DNA of 64,000 bases, from NCBI RefSeq assembly GCF_022484225.1, contig NZ_JAKVLT010000001.1, positions 1,727,406 through 1,791,405 of the forward strand, written 5' to 3'. Positions 41,268 through 50,848 of the stretch are shown piece after piece. Every line of letters begins with the position of its first letter. Position 1 is the first letter of the stretch. Both the position numbers and the translations under genes were made by a program. Below the pieces are notes generated by a model, which saw only the letters and a program-made list of their open reading frames with translations, did no database searches and was not told the DNA's origin. The stretch is from Pseudoramibacter sp. (lineage in GTDB: Bacteria > Bacillota > Clostridia > Eubacteriales > Eubacteriaceae).

Positions 41268-41884
41268 TATTTGGCTCCTTTAGAAATCACTTTGTAGACC
41301 TGATCAGAAGTATTCAAACCAAGCGTCACAGCTCTTGAGGTAATGGTCGCACCTGCAAGGGCTTCGATCTGTGTCGGGCTGCTCTTACTGCCGTGTTTTG
41401 CAACGGTGTAGGTGTTGTTGGCACTCAGTCCGTAAAACTGTTTCTGGAAGCTGGGTTCAACGCATCTAGCACCGAGTCCGGCTGTTTCAGAGTTCGAAAT
41501 AACGGTAATGCCTGTTGTTTTTCCGGAAGTATCATAGCCGAAAAGCAGCTCGACTTCGCCGCCGTAGCCCTTTGGCGAAACCTTTACCGTATAGCCAACT
41601 AACTGACCGTTTTTGTAGCCTTTGTAAGCTTCATTGACAATGCCGGAATTGGATTTTGCCGCTTTTTTTGCCACAGCTTTGATGTTTTTGATTTCTGTAA
41701 ATTTATCGGCCTTTTTTAAGACTTTCTGACGTGCTTCAATATTCGTCTGCTTTTCTTGCTGTGCAATTTTGGCCTTTGTAATGCTGTTTGTAAATCCCAA
41801 TAATGCGGCAGCCACTGCAGAAATAATCAGGAGCACCAAAGCGACATGGATAACGTGTTTAACATCTAAACTATCTTTTTTCAT
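41267..41884 (-). CDS. rnfG: Rnf complex subunit G, flavoprotein
   Basis: 205 residues: one N-terminal TM helix (about 10-30), then an extracytoplasmic FMN-binding domain. The covalent FMN site is in LAGATITSRAV, where the second Thr is the expected flavin ester. YGGEVELLFGYD and ETAGLGARC are family features. An ApbE flavin transferase is needed to load the FMN and is not in this window. 13 bases after rnfD. Confidence 0.95.
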   Translation of the reverse strand: MKKDSLDVKHVIHVALVLLIISAVAAALLGFTNSITKAKIAQQEKQTNIEARQKVLKKADKFTEIKNIKAVAKKAAKSNSGIVNEAYKGYKNGQLVGYTVKVSPKGYGGEVELLFGYDTSGKTTGITVISNSETAGLGARCVEPSFQKQFYGLSANNTYTVAKHGSKSSPTQIEALAGATITSRAVTLGLNTSDQVYKVISKGAK

Positions 41885-41897
41885 GATTTACACCTTC

Positions 41898-42854
41898 TCA
41901 TTCGCTTTTTTCTTTTGCATAGCCGTATACCCGCGGTCTGGTAAACCGTTCGATTAACGGTGTCGCCACATTCATTAAAAGAATAGAGTAGGAAACCCCT
42001 TCAGGATATCCGCCAAACATACGAATGAACATGGTCATTAAACCGCAGCCCACAGCATAGATGACCTGGCCTTTTGCTGTTGTCGGTGATGTGACATAAT
42101 CTGTCGCCATGAAAATCGCACCGAGCATCAAACCGCCAGAGCAAATCATGAAAATCGGATCTTGTTTAAACAAAGGTGAGAGGATGGCAACCGTCCCGAT
42201 ATAAATCACAGGAATCCGCCAGTTGATCACCTTTCTGATGAGCAGGTAAACGCCGCCGATCAGCAGAGCCAATGCGGAAATTTCCCCAATCGCCCCATAA
42301 ACGCCGTGCAGACCTAAAAACATATTCAAGTCGCTCGGCAGTTTTGACAAATTGCCGCCTTCTTTCAAAATACCTAAAGGCGTTGCAGATGTCACGGTAT
42401 CTGTAAGGGGAATAAATGCCGTTCCCGTCATATGCGTTGGCCATGATGACAGCAGAAATGCACGCCCTGCCAGAGCCGGGTTGACAAAGTTATGGCCTAA
42501 ACCGCCAAACAATTGTTTAACCACAACAATCGCAAAAACGCAGCCGACTACGCACATCCACCACGGCGCCTGAATCGGCAGGTTGAAAGCCAGAAGAATC
42601 CCGGTGACCACAGCACTCCAGTCGCCGACTGTTACGTCCCGATGCATGATTCTTTCTGTGATCGCTTCGCTCGCAACACAAGTCGCAACACACAACGCGA
42701 CAATCAAAAGCGCTTTCGCGCCAAAAACGTACGCTGCAACTGCCAATGCCGGTATCAAGGCAATGACCACATCGCGCATAATGCTCGACGTCGTCGCTTT
42801 CGCACGAATATGCGGCGAAGATGAAACCGTCAGCATCATATCTTTGTTATCCAT
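41898..42854 (-). CDS. rnfD: Rnf complex subunit D, flavoprotein
   Basis: 318 residues, up to ten TM helices, NqrB homologue. A covalent FMN site is expected at the Thr in VTSATPLG near residue 157. GGLGHNFVNPALAGRAFLL is a conserved stretch. It carries electrons through the membrane and is thought to take part in ion translocation. Its start overlaps the rnfC stop by eight bases. Confidence 0.95.
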   Translation of the reverse strand: MDNKDMMLTVSSSPHIRAKATTSSIMRDVVIALIPALAVAAYVFGAKALLIVALCVATCVASEAITERIMHRDVTVGDWSAVVTGILLAFNLPIQAPWWMCVVGCVFAIVVVKQLFGGLGHNFVNPALAGRAFLLSSWPTHMTGTAFIPLTDTVTSATPLGILKEGGNLSKLPSDLNMFLGLHGVYGAIGEISALALLIGGVYLLIRKVINWRIPVIYIGTVAILSPLFKQDPIFMICSGGLMLGAIFMATDYVTSPTTAKGQVIYAVGCGLMTMFIRMFGGYPEGVSYSILLMNVATPLIERFTRPRVYGYAKEKSE

Positions 42855-44196
42855 TATTCTTCACCGCCCTTTTCTTTCTTTCTGCCTGAACCTGTCTTTT
42901 TCCGACACGAATCGATGAAACGATCGTTCTTTTTGCCGGGCAAATATAAGAACAGCTTCCGCATTCAATGCAATCCAACGCATGAAATTCTTCACAGCGA
43001 TCCCAGCGTTTTTTCTGTGCAAAAGCGCTGATCAAGAAAGGCTGCAAATGAATCGGGCAGACTGAAGCGCATCTTCCGCAGCGAATGCATGCCGACGGCT
43101 GCGGAATGTACGCCGCTTCTTTCGACAGGCACAAAATACCAGACGTCCCCTTCATAACTGGAACATCTGTACGCTGCATCGCAACACCCATCATCGGGCC
43201 GCCTGAAATGACCTTTGCAGCAGGCTGTGAGAAACCGCCGCATTGGTCGATCACTTCCTGATAGGGCGTCCCGACCTTAACCTTCATGGTGCACGGAGAC
43301 TTGACCGCGTCTCCGGTACAAGTCACATAGCGGCTGATCAAGGGCATGCCGGTTTCAAATGTTAAAGCAACCTGATTGGCTGTTCCCACATTCATGACCA
43401 CAACACCTGCATCCGCCGGCAGACCGCCCGCCGGGACTTCTCTGCCGGTTACTGCAGTAATCAGCTGTTTTTCAGCCCCTTGAGGATATTTTGTGGCCAG
43501 TTTCTGCACTTCAATCCCCTGGAGGCCTTCTGCTGCTTTTGACACTGCCTGAATGGCTTCGGGTTTGTTCGTTTCAATGGCGATCACACCCTTTTGAACA
43601 TTCAAAGCGCGCATGGCAATCTGAAGTCCCTTGACAACGCGTTCGGGACTGTCTTGCATGAGATGATCGTCGGCTGTTAAATAGGGTTCGCATTCAGCCC
43701 CATTTAAAATCACCGTATCCACATGCTTATCAGGAGACACCGTCAATTTGACATGGGTTGGGAATGTTGCGCCGCCCATACCGACAATACCGGCATTTTT
43801 GATAATATCAATGATTTCCTTGGAAGAATACGAGGTAAAATCTTCATAAGGCTTTATTGAAGGATCTACCGTATCTTTTCCATCCGATTCAATCACAACC
43901 GAGAGCACGTTGTTGCCGTTGGGATGCGGACGTTCCTCTACAGCCTTCACCGTTCCAGATACACTGGCGTGCACCGGTGATGAGACAAATCCTGTGGCCT
44001 CCCCGACCATCTGTCCCATCAAAACGGTATCCCCTTTCTTCACAACCGGCTTACATGGTGCGCCGATATGCAAAGACATCGGGATGGTGACAACTGCAGG
44101 CTCTTTCGCTTCTCGAACCGGAACAGCGTTTGTCAATTCCTTATTATAAGGCGGATGGATGCCGCCTCTAAAGGAACATATTTCCGTTTTTTGCAA
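42847..44196 (-). CDS. rnfC: Rnf complex subunit C, NADH-binding
   Basis: About 449 residues. N-terminal FRGGIHPPYNKE, the NAD/FMN-binding GMGGATFPTHVKL and LNGAECEPYL, an SLBB domain, and two C-terminal cluster motifs (CIRCGRCASVCP, CIECGSCSYICP). It is the site where NAD+ is reduced with electrons from ferredoxin, coupled to Na+ or H+ export. First gene of the operon. The start is uncertain: TTG at 44196 is spaced well from AGAGGTG, while GTG at 44205 would lie inside that site. The 167-base gap upstream carries a 7 bp inverted repeat at 44237-44254 and no convincing promoter. Confidence 0.94.
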   Translation of the reverse strand: MQKTEICSFRGGIHPPYNKELTNAVPVREAKEPAVVTIPMSLHIGAPCKPVVKKGDTVLMGQMVGEATGFVSSPVHASVSGTVKAVEERPHPNGNNVLSVVIESDGKDTVDPSIKPYEDFTSYSSKEIIDIIKNAGIVGMGGATFPTHVKLTVSPDKHVDTVILNGAECEPYLTADDHLMQDSPERVVKGLQIAMRALNVQKGVIAIETNKPEAIQAVSKAAEGLQGIEVQKLATKYPQGAEKQLITAVTGREVPAGGLPADAGVVVMNVGTANQVALTFETGMPLISRYVTCTGDAVKSPCTMKVKVGTPYQEVIDQCGGFSQPAAKVISGGPMMGVAMQRTDVPVMKGTSGILCLSKEAAYIPQPSACIRCGRCASVCPIHLQPFLISAFAQKKRWDRCEEFHALDCIECGSCSYICPAKRTIVSSIRVGKRQVQAERKKRAVKNNG

Positions 44197-44236
44197 GTCA
44201 AACACCTCTACTTATAAAATTTCCTCTTTATTTTAA

Positions 44237-44254
44237 CATTCTTAATAAAGAATG
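44237..44254. repeat. Inverted repeat upstream of rnfC
   Basis: CATTCTT-AATA-AAGAATG in the gap before the rnf operon. It could be an operator or part of an mRNA leader; it is not a Rex-type TTGTGA/TCACAA site. Function unknown. Confidence 0.35.
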
Positions 44255-44363
44255 AACAGTATTTTTTTCTTCTCATGGAAACCGTTTAATATTCCCGCTT
44301 CTTAGAGAAAAGAATTGACAATTAATTGATAATTTGATATTTTACTTTCTTTTCCAAAATGCA

Positions 44364-45791
44364 TTACGACCATTGTGCATTGAAAAAGGCGTGATACGCT
44401 TTATAAGTCATATAAGCATCAACCTTGCTGCTTTGTTCCCAAGGCGCGTGCATGGACAAAATCGGCGTACCACAGTCGACAACTTCCATATCATAAGCCG
44501 CTAACATAAAGGCGATGGTCCCGCCGCCGCCTAAATCTATTTTTCCCATTTCTCCCAATTGCCAGGTAACGTCATTGTCGTCAAAACATTTTCTGAGCTT
44601 GGCGAGGAATTCAGGATTGGCATCGCTGCCGCCTGATTTTCCCCGGGCACCGCCGTATTTATTCACCGCAACGCCCTTGCCGAGGAAAGTGGCATTATGC
44701 ATATCGTGGGTATCCGGAAAATTGGGATCATAGGCTGCGGTCACATCAGCAGAAAGGCAATAAGAATGTGCCAGACAGCGGCGTACGACAAGAGAATTAG
44801 GCGCATCGGACTGAAGTGCTGCCAGTTCTGCCAAGGCATTTTCAAAGAATCTGGACTGCATGCCGGTATTGCCGTAGCTTCCAATTTCTTCTTTATCTGC
44901 CAAAATCACGCATTGTGTTTTCTGCGGCTGATTTTCGGCTTCTAGGATTGCAGAAACGGCGGCAAAAGCACAGATGCGGTCATCCTGACCAAAAGAGAGA
45001 ATCATGGAGCGGTCAAATCCAATATCCCGGGACTGGCCGGCCGGCACAATTTCCAATTCTGCAGAAGCGAAGTCATCTTCTGTCATGCCGTAACGATCGT
45101 TTAAATATTTTAAGACCGTCGCTTTGATCGCTGAACCGTCTTCCTCACCGCTCAATGGACGGCTCGCGATCATGGGATTTAACTGTTCTCCTTCAAAGGC
45201 ATCAGAGACTTTCTTCTGTGTGAGTTTCTGCGATAAATGCGGAAGAAGATCTGAAATACAGAAAACCGGATCATCGGCCTGGTCGCCAATGGCAATATTG
45301 ATGACTTTGCCGTCTTTTTGAATGACTCTGCCGTAAAGCGCCAGGGGCAGGGTCAGCCACGGATATTTTTTGATACCACCGTAATAATGTGTTTTGAAAT
45401 AAGCGATATTTGAATCCTCATACAAAGGCATGGGTTTAAGGTCCAGTCTCGGGCAGTCAAGATGCGCCCCGACGACCAGCATCCCCTGATCCAGGGGTTT
45501 GGATCCAATTCTGAACAAAAGAACGGATTTATCCCGATGCAGCGCGTAGACTTTATCTCCGCAGTGCAGCGCTTCACCAGCCTGGATCACTTCATCGAGG
45601 GATTTAAACCCTGCTTTCTTGGCCATTTCAACCGTATTTTCCGCACACAGCCGTTCCGTTTTGCTGGCGTTTAAAAAAGCTTTATACTTTTCGCCGTAAT
45701 CCAGAACTTTTTGATCTTCTCCGGGGCCCAGTTTTTTCCAGCCCAGTTTAAACTGACTTCCAAGTGCTTTTGTAATGGTCTGTGCTGCCAT
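44364..45791 (-). CDS. M18 family zinc aminopeptidase
   Basis: 475 residues. Metal ligands of the family: His in VVGAHLDCPRLDL, Asp in GQDDRICAF, Glu-Glu in ADKEEIGSYGN, Asp in SADVTAAYDP and His in LSMHAPWE. It removes N-terminal residues, usually acidic or hydrophobic, from peptides in the cytoplasm. ATG at 45791 follows AAGGAGGTAAATT. Last gene of the nnr-mutSL-miaA unit, 11 bases after the methyltransferase. Confidence 0.93.
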   Translation of the reverse strand: MAAQTITKALGSQFKLGWKKLGPGEDQKVLDYGEKYKAFLNASKTERLCAENTVEMAKKAGFKSLDEVIQAGEALHCGDKVYALHRDKSVLLFRIGSKPLDQGMLVVGAHLDCPRLDLKPMPLYEDSNIAYFKTHYYGGIKKYPWLTLPLALYGRVIQKDGKVINIAIGDQADDPVFCISDLLPHLSQKLTQKKVSDAFEGEQLNPMIASRPLSGEEDGSAIKATVLKYLNDRYGMTEDDFASAELEIVPAGQSRDIGFDRSMILSFGQDDRICAFAAVSAILEAENQPQKTQCVILADKEEIGSYGNTGMQSRFFENALAELAALQSDAPNSLVVRRCLAHSYCLSADVTAAYDPNFPDTHDMHNATFLGKGVAVNKYGGARGKSGGSDANPEFLAKLRKCFDDNDVTWQLGEMGKIDLGGGGTIAFMLAAYDMEVVDCGTPILSMHAPWEQSSKVDAYMTYKAYHAFFNAQWS

Positions 45792-45802
45792 AATTTACCT
45801 CC

Positions 45803-46657
45803 TTATTGTGCTTTTACACCTTCCACTGCAATCCACCGCTGATGCGGCTTGACATGAAGGGCAATATCTGCAAAACCTGTCTGTTCAAAAACTTCAACAA
45901 ACTGATCTAAGTTTAAATTGCGCATATTGTATTTTTTTATATTTTCTCTTACTTCCTGAGATAACGTCTTTTGATCGTAAATTTCTGCGATCAAAAGAAA
46001 GTGTCCGCCTTTTTTCAGCACGCGGAAAACTTCTTTCATGTCATTGTCGAAATCGGGCCAGAAATAATAGCTTTCGACCGTCACAATTTTGTCAAAGCTT
46101 TCATCATCAAAGGGCATCTCTGAAACAGACGCTTCGTAAACCTGAAGCTTCCCGTCCTGAATCAAACTCTGATTAAATTGTTTGGTCGCTTCAACGGAAG
46201 TCTTCGCGTAGTCAATTCCGACAAAGGTGCCATCTTTAACCAGTTTGGACAATCTGGATAAACAGGCGCCGCCGCCGCAGCCGATGTCCAAGATGTGATC
46301 TTGTTCGCCGAAATCCAGCTGGGACAGGCCCCACTGCGTCAAAGGGCCGTGGCTCTCATTCATGCGCGTCAGCATGGCCTTTCCCGCCTCCCCTGCCGGA
46401 TGATTCGGGTGCCCTTCCTCAGTGACCTTTTTCTGTGCGTATTCCTGCTTTAATTTTGAACTTAATGCCGCAACGTGTTCTTTTTCTTCATCCGTATAGT
46501 CTTCTTCCGGCTTCAAATTTCCAAACTGAAGCGAAGCAATTTTGTTTTTGAAATCTGCGTGCAGTCTTTTCTTTTCTGTACGTTCTTCTTTCGACAGCGT
46601 CTCGCCCTTGGCCTGCTTCTGTTTTAAGTTTTTTAATCTTTTTGTTTTTTGATTCAC
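45803..46657 (-). CDS. Class I SAM-dependent methyltransferase with coiled N-terminus
   Basis: 284 residues. Residues 1-85 are highly charged and helical, rich in Lys, Glu and Gln. The methyltransferase domain follows: motif I ILDIGCGGGACLSRL near residue 122, FVGIDYAKTSVEA, and motif IV-like FDKIVTVESYYFWP. The substrate is unknown; the fold is the Methyltransf_11 type found in many small-molecule enzymes. GTG start with AGGAGAAGAAAA upstream. 15 bases after the Met-gamma-lyase family gene. Confidence 0.85.
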   Translation of the reverse strand: MNQKTKRLKNLKQKQAKGETLSKEERTEKKRLHADFKNKIASLQFGNLKPEEDYTDEEKEHVAALSSKLKQEYAQKKVTEEGHPNHPAGEAGKAMLTRMNESHGPLTQWGLSQLDFGEQDHILDIGCGGGACLSRLSKLVKDGTFVGIDYAKTSVEATKQFNQSLIQDGKLQVYEASVSEMPFDDESFDKIVTVESYYFWPDFDNDMKEVFRVLKKGGHFLLIAEIYDQKTLSQEVRENIKKYNMRNLNLDQFVEVFEQTGFADIALHVKPHQRWIAVEGVKAQ

Positions 46658-46672
46658 TTTTCTTCTCCTGAT

Positions 46673-47989
46673 TTATGCTTCCAATTTTTCCTTTGGAATA
46701 AAGCCCGAATCCATCAGTTCCTGCAGGGTAAGCATCAGTCCTAACTTGCCATGGGCATGGGTCAGCCCACCCTGGAAATAAACGATGTAGGGTTCCCGCA
46801 TCGGCGCATCGGCGGATAGTTCAATGGAAGAGCCCTGAATAAAGGCCCCTGCTGCCATGATTACGGGAACATCGTACCCAGGCATATCCCAGGGAACCGG
46901 AGTAACAAAGGAATCCACCGGCGCCGCTTTCTGCACGGCCTGGCAGAAAACTTCAACGGCCTTCGGGTCCCCCAGCCTGACGCTTTGAATGATATCAGAT
47001 CGGTAATCATCAACGTCGGGGCAAACGGGAAAGCCTAAATTTTTATACGCTTTGCCGACCAGCAGCGCTGTTTTCATCGCCTGGGACACCACGTAAGGCG
47101 CCTGGAAAAAGCCCTGCAGAAATGTTCTGGTGATCCCCAGAGTTGCACCTGTTTCGCCGCCGATTCCGGGCGCTGCCAGCCGGTTGGCGCAGAGTGCAAC
47201 CAAATCCCCGCGTCCTGCGACGTAGCCGCCGGTAGGCGCCAGACCGCCGCCGGGATTTTTAATCAATGAGCCTGCCATCAAATCAGCACCCACTGCCACT
47301 GGTTCTTTTTCATCCAAAAATTCCCCATAACAATTATCTACAAAAATGACAACCTTCGGCCATTTTGACTTGATTTTCCGGCAGATTCTTTCAATTTCAG
47401 AAAGGGTGATCGCCTTGCGCCAGCTGTATCCTGTTGAGCGCTGAATATAGACTATCTTTGTCTTATCAGAGAGATGCTGCATGATCTGATCATCATCAAA
47501 CACACCGCCCGGCTTTAATTCTATCTGCGAAAAGGCCACACCCAGATCCGTCAGCGTCCCTTTGCCGCGTTCTTCGCCGTTGGCGCCGATAAACGTCCGT
47601 ACGGTGTCGTAAGGCGCACCGCTGATGGACAGCAGTTCATCGCCTGGCCGCAGAACGCCGTACAGACACAGCGAGATGGCATGGGTGCCGCAGGTAATCT
47701 GCGGGCGCACGAGGGCGGCTTCACAGCCGAACACATCGGCAAAAATGGCTTCAGTCGCTTCTCTGCCTTCATCGTCGTATCCATAACCCGTAGTCGGATG
47801 GAAATGACGGTCGCTGAGATTGGCTTTCTGCATCGCCTGAATGACTTTATACTGATGATACTCTGCCAGATCATCCCAATGCGCCAACTTGTCTTCGATC
47901 TGTTTTTCTGACTTTTCAACAAAATCAATCACTGTCTTTGAAATCTTAAAATTTTTTGCCAAATAATTTTCAATGGCATTCTGTTCCAT
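46673..47989 (-). CDS. Methionine gamma-lyase family / aluminium resistance-type PLP protein
   Basis: About 438 residues of the YnbB family (Met_gamma_lyase), fold type I PLP enzymes. The PLP lysine is expected in AGSLIKNPGGG; VFVDNCYGEF supplies the Asp that holds the pyridine ring. The reaction is not known despite the family name. ATG at 47989 follows GAGGAGAGCAAA, and it overlaps miaA by 20 bases. In Bacillus the same gene also lies near miaA and hfq; hfq is not found between them here. Confidence 0.87.
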   Translation of the reverse strand: MEQNAIENYLAKNFKISKTVIDFVEKSEKQIEDKLAHWDDLAEYHQYKVIQAMQKANLSDRHFHPTTGYGYDDEGREATEAIFADVFGCEAALVRPQITCGTHAISLCLYGVLRPGDELLSISGAPYDTVRTFIGANGEERGKGTLTDLGVAFSQIELKPGGVFDDDQIMQHLSDKTKIVYIQRSTGYSWRKAITLSEIERICRKIKSKWPKVVIFVDNCYGEFLDEKEPVAVGADLMAGSLIKNPGGGLAPTGGYVAGRGDLVALCANRLAAPGIGGETGATLGITRTFLQGFFQAPYVVSQAMKTALLVGKAYKNLGFPVCPDVDDYRSDIIQSVRLGDPKAVEVFCQAVQKAAPVDSFVTPVPWDMPGYDVPVIMAAGAFIQGSSIELSADAPMREPYIVYFQGGLTHAHGKLGLMLTLQELMDSGFIPKEKLEA

Positions 47990-48956
47990 TTTGCTCTCCT
48001 CTTTGATATGCATTAATCAATTTTATCATGCGCTCAGTCACATCATCGATATCTGCGGCCTCATCCACGTCAAACCAGTGAATATCCGGATTTTTTCTGA
48101 ACCACGTCAGCTGCCTTTTGGCAAAATGGCGTGTATCCCGCTTTAATATCCGGATCTGTTCCTCTAAGGTCGAGGTCCCTTCCAAATACGGAATCATCTC
48201 TTTGTAGCCCAAAGCCTGCATCGAAACCAGCGAAGGATCGTAGCCCTGAGCCAAAAGCGAAGCCACTTCTTCGACGAGTCCGGATTGAATCATCACGTCG
48301 ACGCGCTCATTGATCCGTTCGTAAAGCCTGGATCTTGGCATCCGAATGCCCATGAGCACATAAGTGTAAGGCAAATCGATCTGCCGCACCTGATTTTCCC
48401 AATACGTTTTGGTCCTGCCTGTAGTCTCGTAAACTTCGAGGGCGCGCAGCACCCGCTTTTTATTGTGCGGATGAATTTTTTCAGCTGCATTGGGATCGAT
48501 GCGCCGCAGTTTTGCGTGCATTTCCTCCGGCGTGTGTGAATCGTATTCTGCTTCAAGACGTTTCCTGACTTCAGGATCCGTCTTGATTTCCGGAAATCCC
48601 CATTTTTGCGTCAGCGCGTTGATGTAAAGCCCTGTTCCCCCGACGACAATGGGCAGTCTGCGGCGGTCTAAAATATCCTGGATGGCGGCCAATGCCTTTT
48701 CCTTATAATCCGCCACACTGAAACTTTGATCCGGAGGCACGCAGTCGATGAGATGATGCGCAATTCCTCGTTTTTCTTTCTCTGTCGGCTTCGCTGTTCC
48801 CACATCCATTTTTTGATAAATCTGCATCGAATCCGCCGAAACAATCTCGCCATGAAGCGTTTTTGCAAGCCTGATCGAAAGACTGGTTTTTCCCGATGCT
48901 GTTGGTCCGACTAAAACTGGAACGACAGGTTTGCTTGAAAAGTCTGGTTTTTTCAT
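47970..48956 (-). CDS. miaA: tRNA dimethylallyltransferase MiaA
   Basis: 328 residues. P-loop GPTASGKTSLSIRLA near residue 18, SADSMQIYQKMDVGTAKP and HHLIDCVPPDQSFSV in the core, WFRKNPDIHWFD near the end. It adds a dimethylallyl group to A37 of tRNAs reading U-starting codons, making i6A, which MiaB (53578, same operon) converts to ms2i6A. Its start overlaps the mutL stop by four bases. Confidence 0.97.
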   Translation of the reverse strand: MKKPDFSSKPVVPVLVGPTASGKTSLSIRLAKTLHGEIVSADSMQIYQKMDVGTAKPTEKEKRGIAHHLIDCVPPDQSFSVADYKEKALAAIQDILDRRRLPIVVGGTGLYINALTQKWGFPEIKTDPEVRKRLEAEYDSHTPEEMHAKLRRIDPNAAEKIHPHNKKRVLRALEVYETTGRTKTYWENQVRQIDLPYTYVLMGIRMPRSRLYERINERVDVMIQSGLVEEVASLLAQGYDPSLVSMQALGYKEMIPYLEGTSTLEEQIRILKRDTRHFAKRQLTWFRKNPDIHWFDVDEAADIDDVTERMIKLINAYQRGEQNGTECH

Positions 48957-50848
48957 GATACCACTCTTTTAAATAATTTTTCCAACTCGTATTTTTTGAG
49001 ATATAAAATGATCGGGCGCCCATGGGGACAGGTATACGGATTTTTAAGCGTCATCAAATCATCTAATAATTTTTGAATTTCTTCCCGGGTAAGTTCCTGA
49101 TTGCCCTTAACTGCAGCTTTGCAGGCCATTGTCGCAATGCTTAACCACTGCTTTTCTTTAATGGCTGGATCCCCTGTCAGTAAATTTTCGATCCAAAGCG
49201 GCAGCATTTCCGCCGGCTGCGGCTCGCCCAAGAGAACCGGCACGCCGCGGACCAGCAGCGTCGTTTCACCAAAAACATCACACTGAAATCCTTTTTGAAA
49301 TAATTTATCCTCAATGGTATTAAATTGAAGGACCATTTCTCTTGAAACGTCAACGGGCCGGGGAACCAGCAGCGTCTGCGACGGAATTTGTCCGTCACTC
49401 GTCATTTTTTTTCTGAGATTTTCAAACATGAACGCCTCGTGCGCTGCATGCTGGTCGATTAATATTGCCGAATCTTCTTTTTCCAACAGAATAAACGTTT
49501 TAAACAGCTGCCCCACGATCCGGACATCGTGAAGATCAAGATGAGGACGGCCCGCAGCTGCCGCAGCCGGATTGTTCAGCAGCGGCGGGCGCGGCGCTTT
49601 TCTGGATGTCTTCGTCAAAGGCACTGCCGCTTCTTTCACTTGAATGTTATCAATTTTAGGCAGCGGTGATTTTACGGTTTCAGGCTTCACTTTCTGTGCC
49701 ATGTGCTGACGGGGCTGCTGGTGATCTGTCGTGTGATATGAAGAAGCGACTTTCACCTGCTCCATCTGTATTTCCGGCTTTGGAAAAAATGCATCCTGTG
49801 TTTTTTGTTTGGGTTGTTGATCTGGTTCGGCCTCTATTTTTTTCCCTAAATCGACAGTCAAATCCATTTGCTGAACCGTCCGCCTGATCTCCTGGCGAAA
49901 CAAAATATCGACTAAGCTTTGATTGAGTATCCCAATTTCCATTTTGGAAGGATGGACGTTTACATCCAGCATTCTTCCTGGAAGCGTCATAAAAATAATG
50001 CCGACGGGATGCTTGTGATTCATAAGGTAACCCTGATAAGCCTCTTCGAAAGACCGCGACAGTCCTCGGTTTTCAACCGTCCGCCCATTGATAAACAATA
50101 TCTGCCTGTCCCTCGAGCTTCGCATGCTCGTCAAATCACCGATGTAGCCGCGCAGTTCCATCGGTTCATTCTGCGCCTCTAATTTCCTCAGGGAATTGAA
50201 AAATGTCCGCCCGTAAAGACACTCAATGACACTCTGCAGCTTTCCGTTTCCCGGCGTCGAAAAAACTTCCCGCCCGTCTGCCGTCAGTTTAAAAGCAATT
50301 TCGGGATGAGAAAGGGCAATTCTTCCCATGATCTGATGCACCGCCCGTTCCTCTGTTTTGTCTTTCATCATGTGCTTCTGTCTGGCCGGCACATTGTAAA
50401 ATAAATCTCTGACCTCAATGGCCGTGCCCCGATTGTAAGGCATCACCCGCTGGTTGACACATCGGCCGCCCTCGAAGATTGATTCGCTACCCAGTTCTTC
50501 TGTCTTTGAAATGGTGCGAATGGTCACACGGGAGACGGCCGCAATACTGGCCAGCGCTTCGCCGCGAAATCCCAGAGTTTCCAGATGATTGAGGTCTTCT
50601 ATTTGAGAGAGTTTGCTCGTGGCGTGGCGTGTAAAAGCCAAACGCACCTCGTTGTAGGGAATGCCTTCCCCGTTGTCCTGAATACAGATGCGGCGCTTTC
50701 CACCCTGCTCTATCGTCACATGGATGTGGTCACTGCCGGCATCAATCGCATTCTCCGTGAGTTCTTTGACCACAGAAGCCGGGCGGACAATGACCTCTCC
50801 CGCCGCAATTTTTTCAATGGTCGCTGGCGCCAGCATTTTGATTTTCAT
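48953..50848 (-). CDS. mutL: DNA mismatch repair endonuclease MutL
   Basis: 631 residues. GHKL ATPase with ENAIDAG, DNGEGIP and GFRGEALAS, a Pro/Gln-rich linker (about 340-430), and a C-terminal domain with the metal-dependent nuclease motif DQHAAHEAFMFE (DQHA-x2-E-x4-E). It therefore nicks DNA itself, as in organisms lacking MutH. The end has TCPHGRP, another nuclease-domain motif. ATGA overlaps with mutS upstream and miaA downstream show tight coupling. Confidence 0.97.
   Translation of the reverse strand: MKIKMLAPATIEKIAAGEVIVRPASVVKELTENAIDAGSDHIHVTIEQGGKRRICIQDNGEGIPYNEVRLAFTRHATSKLSQIEDLNHLETLGFRGEALASIAAVSRVTIRTISKTEELGSESIFEGGRCVNQRVMPYNRGTAIEVRDLFYNVPARQKHMMKDKTEERAVHQIMGRIALSHPEIAFKLTADGREVFSTPGNGKLQSVIECLYGRTFFNSLRKLEAQNEPMELRGYIGDLTSMRSSRDRQILFINGRTVENRGLSRSFEEAYQGYLMNHKHPVGIIFMTLPGRMLDVNVHPSKMEIGILNQSLVDILFRQEIRRTVQQMDLTVDLGKKIEAEPDQQPKQKTQDAFFPKPEIQMEQVKVASSYHTTDHQQPRQHMAQKVKPETVKSPLPKIDNIQVKEAAVPLTKTSRKAPRPPLLNNPAAAAAGRPHLDLHDVRIVGQLFKTFILLEKEDSAILIDQHAAHEAFMFENLRKKMTSDGQIPSQTLLVPRPVDVSREMVLQFNTIEDKLFQKGFQCDVFGETTLLVRGVPVLLGEPQPAEMLPLWIENLLTGDPAIKEKQWLSIATMACKAAVKGNQELTREEIQKLLDDLMTLKNPYTCPHGRPIILYLKKYELEKLFKRVVS

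Noticed and set aside
44237..44254. Rex redox operator upstream of rnfC
   Set aside because: The inverted repeat CATTCTT/AAGAATG does not fit the Rex consensus TTGTGA-N6-TCACAA.
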